Source of the DNA: Bathynomus jamesi
Taxonomy: Eukaryota; Arthropoda; Malacostraca; Isopoda; Cirolanidae
Direction of reading: 5' to 3'
DNA: 64,000 nucleotides
Assembly (NCBI GenBank): GCA_023014485.1
Contig: JAJOZX010000196.1
Location: forward strand, 800,001 to 864,000
Shown here one piece after another: positions 56,598 through 64,000 of this stretch. The position numbers and the translations under genes were made by a program. Every line of letters starts with the position of its first letter. Within the stretch, counting starts at the first letter, position 1. The notes beneath the pieces are model-generated. The model did not search any database. It was not told the DNA's origin and saw only the letters and a list, made by a program, of their open reading frames with translations.

Positions 56598-58202
56598 TTT
56601 TCAATAAACGTTTAATTAAAGGTAATTGTAAACAATTAAAATGAATTACATACCAATAATTTACCATAACTTAAAAATATATTAATTTAAACTTAATAAA
56701 CTTTCAACTAAGTTACGTATAAACACAATTAAAATGAGTTACATATAAAATCTTAATTAAAATATATGAATGAAATGGTAACGAATCTCGACAAAATGCG
56801 GGTTTGGGAAAAAAAAGTAGGTGACCTCCCGGTTAGGATAAAAAGTATCAGCGCGGACTGAGTTTAAAAAGGTCTCGAAATTTTAATTTCAATATTAATA
56901 AAGTCTGGAAATTATACCGTTTATTACAAAAGTCATTCTTTTCTCTATGAATTAGTTATTCATGAGAAGTAGCTTCTCTAGCTCTCTACATTAAGTTACA
57001 TCCACTGAATATAGTTAGCCTCCTCGCCGTCCTTTGACCATTCAAAGAGCCACCTGTGGCCCTTTCTCCTCGCTTTACTACTTCTTTCTCCATAACATGT
57101 TTGAGGCCCTTTTATACCCCACTTTTGCCTTTTCTCATCTACTCTTTCCATCTCCAATAAGACTAGTCAAAGTATTCCTAAGTATTCCTAACATGACAGT
57201 ATACAATTATAACAACTTTTCAAACCCCGCAACACCGCAAGGACGGAACGGGTTCATGAGATAGATTTAAAATTAGAAAATGGGATCATGATAATGTATT
57301 CCTCGTCCAAAAAGTCCAAAACGTAAAACAGGGAAAAGAAATTAAATTCTTTGGTGATGTCTGTACAAAGAAGATAAATCCCTTCGCGAGGAATAACATA
57401 AAGTAAAATGATGTAGAAAATGACAAACGCGGGAAAAGGAGATGACGAATAAAAACTGCGAGAATTGGACGACATAAAGAAGAAAGAAAAACAGAAATAA
57501 CAGATAAAGGAAATTGAAAAACAAAATAGCGGAGGTCAATTAGAGATGGGACTAAAAGAAATAGCGGGAAAGTAGCAAAACTCCACTAAATATACACTTT
57601 TTAAAATGTAAACACAAAGATGGACAATGTATCTGTGCCACCTACATAATTTCCATTATAAATATGGTCAACTCAATCATCTCACCATCTGAAGAAGTCA
57701 ACTCAAGCCAATACAAAATAGTTTGTTATGGTTGAACGATACTGTCAGTAAACTTCCTAATATTGTTTTTTTTTATTGTAGGAAATAACCCAGGGTTCTC
57801 AAGTGTTCTTATTTCTAAGAACAAATTTGTTCTTATTCTTAATTTTTCAATTTTTTAATTTCATTTGTCTATCAGAATAAAATGTTTACGATACATTCTT
57901 ATTTTTGGGACGGAATTCTTATTTTAATTTTTAACAGTTGTAATTACTTGAACAACTGTTACAACTACAATCAGTACAACCTTATCGTCTAGTTGGATTG
58001 TTAATATTTTTAATGCTAAAGCAGGGATCGTTCATAAACATAATAATAATCCCTTCAAGTGATAATATAATGAACTCCAAACTTAACAATTTAACATCAG
58101 TTGTATTAACTTTTCCATCACCCTGTATATGTGGCTGCAATAGAGTCACATATACAACTAAATAGATTCCGTCAAAAAAATGTATATCTATTTTATGTTA
58201 AC
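56598..58202. other. Gene-free stretch
   Basis: 1.6 kb with few repeats and no recognised gene. A perfect 18-bp palindrome, AAGAACAAATTTGTTCTT, is at 57817-57834, and a mariner-type end CACCCTGTATA at 58120. This could be host single-copy sequence. Confidence 0.4.
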
Positions 58203-58290
58203 TATATTTTTTTTTTACGCAGGGAGGAGGGGCCAAGGCTAATGTCCGCAAAAATGCCTCCACGTAGAAGTAAAAAGGAGAGAGCCGAAA
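58203..58290 (-). pseudogene. Jockey-like LINE extreme 3' end
   Basis: Poly-T, then GGGCCAAGGCTAATGTCCGC and AGTAAAAAGGAGAGAGCC match the complement of the LINE tail at 1380-1445 and 30560-30625. Confidence 0.65.
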
Positions 58291-59067
58291 TCAAGGTCGA
58301 GGAGGTCATTAAAAACTATGCCCTTTTTTTTTAATTTTGAAAAGATTGTGTAGTGTGTAGGATGCATGTATGTGTAGAGGAACAAAGGGAGAAGTGTATG
58401 TTTGAGAGCATGCTGGACTGCTCACAGAGTAGATGAGACACGGAAGGAGGACAGTGACAGGTGAAACGGGAGTTCCAACACTCCTTGTCTCTTGCCTAAC
58501 GTCCCTCCTGCCACCGGAGTACTTACTTCCCTGGTCAACTGGTATCAACAATCTCATCCTTAAGATATACACGTAAACCCGCCAAAAAAATCAATATTTT
58601 TTCAATTACACTTTCTGATTTGTTTTTAAATACAGAGACAACATACCCAAATTACTGCATCAACTTTTCAACTTTGAAATTGCATTCCATTTCAAGTGAC
58701 AAATGAGAAGAAATGAAAATTCATTTTCATTCCTGGAATTGATTTATTCCACCTAAATGGTTTATGAATAAATTAACAGTAATGATAATTTCAGGACGTA
58801 TATAGCAACCCCCGCAAGCGCCCCCCACCTCACCCCCGCAAAAAAAAAAGTTTCATTATGACGTTTGAATAATGAACTAACCTTTTTTTTTAATTCATAT
58901 TTTCAAACTTCTCGGAACACTTGAAGCTTATTTGTATTAATCGCCATACCAAGGCATGGCAATTCATATTAATAAACTGGTCATTTTTTTATTAAAAACA
59001 CTGGTCTACAAAAAAAAAAAAAATTCTGCTTCTCCAATTTAATGGGTGATCTAAACTAATTTTGAAG
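58291..59067. other. Gene-free stretch
   Basis: A C-rich run at 58808-58848 and poly-A near 59010. No gene recognised. Confidence 0.4.
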
Positions 59068-61176
59068 TGCTGAATCTGAAAATCACATTAGTTTTCTCTA
59101 TCGGGTCAGGTTATCTAGATATCTGTAACCCTTATTTAGACGTTTACAGGCAGAATACACTCAAAACTTGAAAGTTCAGTATCACAGAGAGAAGAAATTT
59201 TTGAAAATCTACTTATAAATCTACTTTTATTTGTATTTGTAGTAAAACAGACCAGAACAACAAAAAAGGATACGTACGCATGCATTATTACATATCAACT
59301 GCTACATATAGTTTACTTTCTTAGAAGTGAGTTTTCTTGGATTTGCGTCTATACTCAGTAGAGCCTTCCCGTTTTAGCATCCAGCAAAAGTCACCAAGCA
59401 TGCAAGGGTCCCATCGTCCTTGGTAGTTTTTTCCATCATTGCAATGTCCTGATGAAGCCGCTCTCCGTGTTCATCTGACACTGAGCCAAGGTTATCTGGA
59501 AAGAAGTCCAGATGGCTGTGCAAAACATGGATCTTCAGAGATATTCTAGCCCCAAGTTGTTGGTATGCATCCAGCAGCTCGGTGACCATTGCTTCATAGT
59601 GAGGGGACTTTGTTGAGCCTAAGAAGTTGTCACAAAGATTCTTAAAAGAATTCCAGGCTCTTAGTTCCTTTGCATTGAGAGTGCTCAAAAACTGTTCATC
59701 CTTTAAAAGCACTCTTATTTGGGGACCAATAAAAATGCCTTCTTTCATCTTCGCATTACTAACGCTAGGAAATTTTGAATGCAAATATTTCAATGCAGCT
59801 TCTTCTGTGTCAAGCGCTTTGACAAAGTTCTTTATCAACCCTAGTTTGATATGCAGATTGCAGAGGTGGCAAAATAATCCTTTCTTGATCAACTAATGGC
59901 TCATACTTCACACTATGTTGTCCTGGCACAAAGGCTTCATGTGGTGGCCAGTCCTTCTTTACATAATGCTGCTGTGTTGCTCTACTGTCCCATAAACAGA
60001 AAGCACATGTACTTGGTAAAGCCACCCTGCTTTCTCCGGAGAAGTCCTACCACTTTTAGGTCTCCACAAATCTTCCACTTATATTGATCATACTTGATTG
60101 CATTCAGAAGTATTACCATGTTCTCATATGACTCCTTGAGATGAACTGAGTGTCCAGTTGGAATGCTTGGGTGAATGTTCCCATTGTGTAACAAAACAGC
60201 TTTAAGACTTCACTTACTAGAGTCAATGAACAGATGCCACTCGTCTGGAACATGTTCTATTTTAAAATACAAAAATAAACTTTCCAAATCTGAGCAGTAA
60301 CATAGCTGATTTACAGTTTGAAAGTAGCACGATATGTCGGAGCTTCTCTTGCGAAAAGAAGTAATGCGCACATCACCCTGAACTAAGTTCCACTCCTTAA
60401 GTCTCGAAGCTAAAAGTTCAGCCTTGCCCTTTGAAAGATATAAGTCCCTAACCAAGTCATTTAAGTTTTGCTGAGTTATGAAATGTGGTTCAGAAGAAGA
60501 TTCTGGACAGTACTCTGTATCAGAAAATTCATTTGCTTGTTCTGACAATGCTTCCTCTTCAGATGATGTTGGCAGAAGATTCTTATCTGCTGGTGGTGTT
60601 GGAATCGGAAGCTCATCACTATGAGGAACAGATTTGATGGTAGAGGCTACCACAGGATAGTCAATTTTATTCCTATTTTTTGATGTAAGGCCAGCTACTT
60701 TGCTCTGACAGAAATAGCAATCGTCAACATAGTTCTTTTGCTCACGCCAAACCATAGGTACTGCGAATCCCATACCTTTCCTTCTACCATTGAACCAGTC
60801 ACGTAAATTCATTGCACAGTTACTACAGCAAACATGTGGGCCCATTTTTTGTCTTGGTCACCAGTATGACAGCCGAAGTAGTGATAATATGCTGTTCTTA
60901 TCAGAGGAGTCATATTCCTGCGCTGTGAAGTTGGAGTAAATAGACCACAGATGTAACAAAATAAATCTGGACTGTTCACGCAACCCCTTGAGGCACACAT
61001 CATAAATGTAAAAAGTAAAAACGCAATTATTGTGTTTGTATTGAAGTAAAATGAACTATAATCATAAAATTATTGAACTATAATCATAAAATTAGTATAA
61101 AACAGTACCGTATAAAACATCATATTCTGACAAAACCTGACCTAATGTGCAAAAAAGTTCATTTTCGAAATCAGCA
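59068..61176 (-). mobile_element. Unnamed TIR transposon family, copy 2 (intronless)
   Basis: The left end TGCTGAATCTGAAAATCACA...CGGGTCAGGTT (59068-59114) and right end AACCTGACC...TTTTCGAAATCAGCA (~61134-61176) are inverted and homologous to the termini of copy 1. The gene runs on the minus strand. Similarity extends a few bases beyond TGCTGA on both sides (ACTAATT), so the true ends may be slightly further out. AATTAGTATAAAACAGTA occurs on both sides of the right TIR. Confidence 0.8.
59321..61003 (-). pseudogene. Unclassified transposase-like protein, intronless, decayed
   Basis: From 61003 downward: CVNSPDLFCYICGLFTPTSQ, YYHYFGCHTGDQDKKWA, HVCCSNC, MGFAVPMVWREQ, DDCYFCQSKVAG, LNDLVRDLYLSKGKAELLAS, DEWHLFIDSSK (a stop follows), SLKAVLLHNGN, WKICGDLKVVGL, GGFTKYMCFL, LHIKLGLIKNFVKALDTEE, KIHVLHSHLDFFPDNLGSVS, then DEHGERLHQDIAMMEK, GDFCWMLKRE and a stop at 59321-59323. 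It runs straight through both intron positions of the copy at 36694. Roughly half the residues match that copy. At least four frameshifts or stops. Not assignable to a named family by me. Confidence 0.75.
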
Positions 61177-61267
61177 CCCTATAATTAGTATAAAACAGTA
61201 TGTTTTTACGGAAGCAAAACTTGTTAGGTTGTGTAATATGTATCTATACTCGTTTTAAATTTCTCTT

Positions 61268-61336
61268 TACTATTTCTTACGTTATGTATATATATATATA
61301 TATATATAATATATGTATATATATATATATATATTA
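61268..61336. repeat. (TA)n microsatellite
   Basis: TA array with one interruption. Confidence 0.95.
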
Positions 61337-61342
61337 TACACA

Positions 61343-61911
61343 CCGGGTAATTACAAATGATCTTCCCTATTTTAAACATTTATTATGAAAAAACTAACAA
61401 AGCTACAGCGAAAAGCAAGATATACAAATAAAGAAGAACTCAAAAAGTTTTATTTACAAGCTACTGAAGTTCAATATTAGCTTTTTGTGATTCCTTTTGC
61501 GGTTACAACATTCCTGAATGAGCAATTGCTGATCGTTGGATCGACGTGGTGGGGGATCCATTCCTTGGCCGGCTCGTTCGCCCGATCTAACCACCCCTTG
61601 ATTCCTTCCTCTTGGGCTATGTCAAAAATTAAGTTTTTGTTCCACCAATGACAACAACTTTGGAAAATTTGAAGGAATGGATACGTGAGGCTGTTAGAAA
61701 TGTTCAGTATATGTAACAATATGTATGGAGGGAAACAGAATACCGCTTTAATGTCTGCAGAATAAAAAAATGAGCTCATTTGAAGTTCAATAGCTTGTAA
61801 ATAAAACTTTTTTAGTTCTTCTTTATTTGTATATCTTGCTTTTCGCTGTAGCTTTGTTAATTTTTTCATAATAAATGTTTAAAATCGGGAAGATCATTTA
61901 TAATCACCCGG
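61343..61911 (+). mobile_element. Mariner-like deletion derivative, ~115-bp TIRs
   Basis: CCGGGTAATTACAAATGATC...AAAAAGTTTTATTTACAAGC is inverted at 61797-61911, a TIR of about 115 bp. TA at the right end. Between them, plus-strand GYVKN and VFVPPMTTTLENLKEWIREA (~61617-61695) are the end of a mariner-family transposase after the SPDLTPLDF-type box, which is visible in degraded form (~61575-61605). Confidence 0.85.
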
Positions 61912-61989
61912 TATAAGAAATTAGGAAATGAGACAATTAAAAACAAGGTTTCTTACTTTAACTTCAATAACATAACAATGAATCAGGAG

Positions 61990-62165
61990 GGTCAAAACCC
62001 CGGCACGACTATTAACTATCAACTATCAAATGCGACCCGTTGCTCAAACTCAGCATCACCGAGATTCGAACGGCCAACCTCATTATCTTCATTCCCTTCT
62101 CTCATAGAAAAACGGGATAGGGGGAAATAGTAACCACTTAACTACAAAAGCTAACAAACCAAAAA
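61990..62165 (-). repeat. Possible tRNA-derived SINE
   Basis: On the minus strand TAGTTAAGTGGTTA (~62130-62145) fits an A box and GGCCGTTCGAATCTCGG (~62060-62076) contains a perfect B box GTTCGAATC. The spacing of about 65 bp is longer than in a tRNA gene. No tRNA fold is evident, so a SINE is more likely. Confidence 0.45.
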
Positions 62166-62694
62166 AACACATAATCTACTTTCTCTAACATCATCTATTA
62201 ACCCCTCCCCCCCCCCCCCCAAACGTCCTCCCCCGGCAATATTTTAATTATTCATTAAAAAATAACAACATTAATTCATTTATTATTCACTGAACAATGA
62301 CTCGTTAAACATTAATTGAAATTTTATCCGTTCATATAATTTCCTCCTTTACTTCATTTTTTCAGTCCTTCATTTTAATTAACGTTTCTAATAATGCTCA
62401 TTTCGAATGTAATAAATTTAGAGCTAAAAAAATTTCAAAAGTTTTTATTAGTAATTTTGGTTCTTTCTGTTTATTTCAAAGTTTTGCTCCAAAGTTCTGT
62501 TTTCATTTGCATTAAGTTGGGAAAAAAAAGGAAATTTTTTAACTTTTTACTTTTTTATATTTTTATATATTTTTTTAAAAATATTTGTTGATACTTTACA
62601 AAAATGTCAACATTTTACATATTTTTAATTTAATATATATAATTCAATATATATATATATATTCAATATATATATAATATATATATATATATAT
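62166..62694. other. Gene-free stretch
   Basis: C-run at 62207-62220, AT-rich sequence, TA array at 62633-62694. Confidence 0.5.
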
Positions 62695-63058
62695 CAGGGT
62701 GTCCCGTAAGTCTGGACCCATAGGGAAAAATAATAAAATTACAAAATAGTCCAAAAATTTATTACATAATCTGTTCAAATTGTCCGCCGTTGTGTCGCAC
62801 ACATAGTTGAAGACGCAATCTCCACTGCGACAGCACTTTCTGAATCACAGTCGCAGAAATTTCTTGACACGCCTCCACAATGCGTGCTTTAAGGTGGAAA
62901 ATGTTCTGAAGTTTGACCTCGAACACTTTGGCTTTCAAGTGGCCCCACAAATAAAAATCATAATAAAAAATAATAAAAAAATAATAATAATAAAATAATA
63001 ATAATAAATAAAAAAATATATTATAAATCCCTATGGGTCCAGACTTACGGACACCCTG
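62695..63058 (-). mobile_element. Mariner-like deletion derivative
   Basis: CAGGGTGTCCCGTAAGTCTG and CAGACTTACGGACACCCTG are inverted ends (32 bp) next to TA. The minus-strand frame at 62762-62950 (GHLKAKVFEVKLQNIFHLKA ... LQLCVRHNGGQFEQIM) is the transposase C-terminus. An (AAT)n tract at 62955-63020 replaces the rest. Confidence 0.88.
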
Positions 63059-63065
63059 TATAATA

Positions 63066-63203
63066 CACAGGGGTGTTTCAGGTCGACCCTAGAAATATCG
63101 AAATTGGTGGAATTCGTAGTTTGTATTTGGTACTTGGTATTCGGTATTTGGTATTTGATATTTTGGTATTTTGGTATTTCCAGGGTCGACCTGAAACACC
63201 ATG
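63066..63203. mobile_element. Short MITE with GGTGTTTCAGGTCGACCCT ends
   Basis: GGTGTTTCAGGTCGACCCT and AGGGTCGACCTGAAACACC are perfect inverted repeats. TA flanks. The interior is a run of (TATTTGG)n-like repeats. 138 bp. Confidence 0.9.
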
Positions 63204-63238
63204 TATATAATTTAATAATAATATATATAATTATTAAC

Positions 63239-63242
<4 letters not shown>

Positions 63243-63299
<57 letters not shown>
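63243..63299. repeat. (TA)n microsatellite
   Basis: TA array ending exactly at the Penelope 3' end. Confidence 0.95.
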
Positions 63300-63300
<1 letters not shown>

Positions 63301-64000
63301 GATGAATTTCACAATAAAACACGTGAAATGAATGAATGCTGCAAACCCACAAGGAAAAAGAAAACGATTCCAAGGCCTTTCGTGTATTCAAAGCTACACC
63401 TCGTCAGGGAATGAAGATAAAAGGCGAGATGCCCATAAATATATACAACGTACAGGAAAAACAAAACAATTAATACATACTTAACAAGGGTTAATGAGAG
63501 GCAAAAGAAATTTTAACATGATATCGTCAATTTTATACGTCCCCGCACTGTTATTGAAATTGTTTTTAAAATGAATAAATGCACATTCTAGAATATTTCT
63601 TTCTATTATATCTCTGTTTTTAACAAGCGCTTTAGAACTATCCCACTTGATGCTATGGTTACATCTATACATATGGTTAAATAAAGCATTGGAATTATTA
63701 GCTGTTCTACAAGCATATGTATGCTGTTTTACCCTAATATCTAACGTTTTACCGGTTTGGCCTATATATACTGAGTTACATTGTGTACAACTGTACATCC
63801 GATCGAATACACACAACCAACAACATTATCAGGGCTATTCTTTATTAGGCGTGATTTAACAGTATTATTATACTTAAAGATTACATTAATACCAATTGCT
63901 TTAAGTACAGTTGGAAGGTATTGAAAATTAACATGGTAAGGTAGGCTAAGGATATTTTTACGCTGAAATTCCTTTACAATTACATTATTATAATACCTAT
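63300..64000 (-). mobile_element. Penelope-like element, 3' part, runs off the window
   Basis: The terminus GGGATGAATTTCACAATAAA and the tail (CGATTCCAAGGCCTTTCGTG, CACCTCGTCAGGGAATGAAG) match the remnants at 1, 15144, 40677 and 46238. The coding part is on the minus strand and continues past 64000. Confidence 0.9.
63481..64000 (-). pseudogene. Penelope-like reverse transcriptase, C-terminal GIY-YIG domain
   Basis: From 64000 downward: VKEFQRKNILSLPYHVNFQY, LPTVLKAIGINVIFKYNNTV, the region between RT and endonuclease. Near 63835 a one- or two-base shift changes frame to MYSCTQCNSVYIGQTGKTLD (~63750-63790), the GIY-YIG endonuclease core (here VYIG with the following RVKQH). It ends HFKNNFNNSAGTYKIDDIML and LPLINPC with a stop at 63481. 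The GIY-YIG domain nicks target DNA for Penelope insertion. It is the best preserved of the Penelope copies here. The RT domain lies outside the window. Confidence 0.88.

Noticed and set aside
57034..57264. Possible host exon
   Set aside because: No splice signals in phase and no recognisable protein similarity.

Overview
The window is eukaryotic, AT-rich and dominated by repeats. It probably comes from an arthropod, most likely a decapod crustacean. The basis is long (TA)n, (GT)n, (GA)n and ATT microsatellites; degenerate TTAGG-type repeats; Jockey-like LINE families of the kind common in crab and shrimp genomes; Penelope-like elements; a CsRn1-type Ty3 LTR element; and many Tc1/mariner, hAT and piggyBac relics. 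The organism call is inference; no rRNA or mitochondrial marker is present.

Only one stretch looks like an ordinary host gene: two spliced exons at 12041-12118 and 13167-13304 (+) that encode the last TPR motifs and stop codon of a TMTC-like protein. Nearly everything else that codes is transposon-derived and broken.

Layout. 1-2.7 kb: Penelope 3' remnant split by a hairpin MITE, LINE 3' end, hAT MITE. 6.2-8.9 kb: Tigger/pogo element whose DNA-binding region was hit by a hAT MITE. 9.2-11.9 kb: mariner relics, including a 0.94 kb palindrome made of two inverted transposase halves. 12-17.1 kb: the TMTC-like exons, then microsatellites, a Penelope palindrome and three tandem arrays. 17.6-22.1 kb: MITEs, mariner-like copy A (DD37E type), a LINE with EN and RT. 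26.7-27.2 kb: Tigger MITE. 29.6-33.2 kb: one LINE interrupted by four later insertions. 33.5-34.9 kb: DD37E copy B. 35.4-36.2 kb: piggyBac remnant. 36.5-39.2 kb: an intron-containing TIR element of a family I cannot name. 40.7-46.2 kb: a Penelope fragment into which a 5.0 kb CsRn1-like LTR element inserted. 46.4-49.2 kb: hAT-like shell carrying a LINE. 50.2-55.7 kb: two copies of another LINE, a 31-bp array, a full-length mariner with 190-bp TIRs, a 5S-rRNA-derived SINE. 56.4 kb: second copy of the hairpin MITE. 59.1-61.2 kb: an intronless second member of the unnamed TIR family. 61.3-64 kb: mariner derivatives and the GIY-YIG end of a Penelope element.

The most interesting object is the unnamed TIR family (36508-39157 and 59068-61176). 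It has conserved ~45-bp terminal inverted repeats starting TGCTGA, a Cys-rich N-terminus and a C-terminal EHGER/EQGER-FHQD type motif. Next is the LTR element leader, which has three tandem 53-bp repeats whose predicted stems show a covarying base pair. Many reading-frame breaks are one-base indels, and the two LTRs of the young LTR element differ mostly by one-base indels, so part of the apparent decay may be long-read consensus error.
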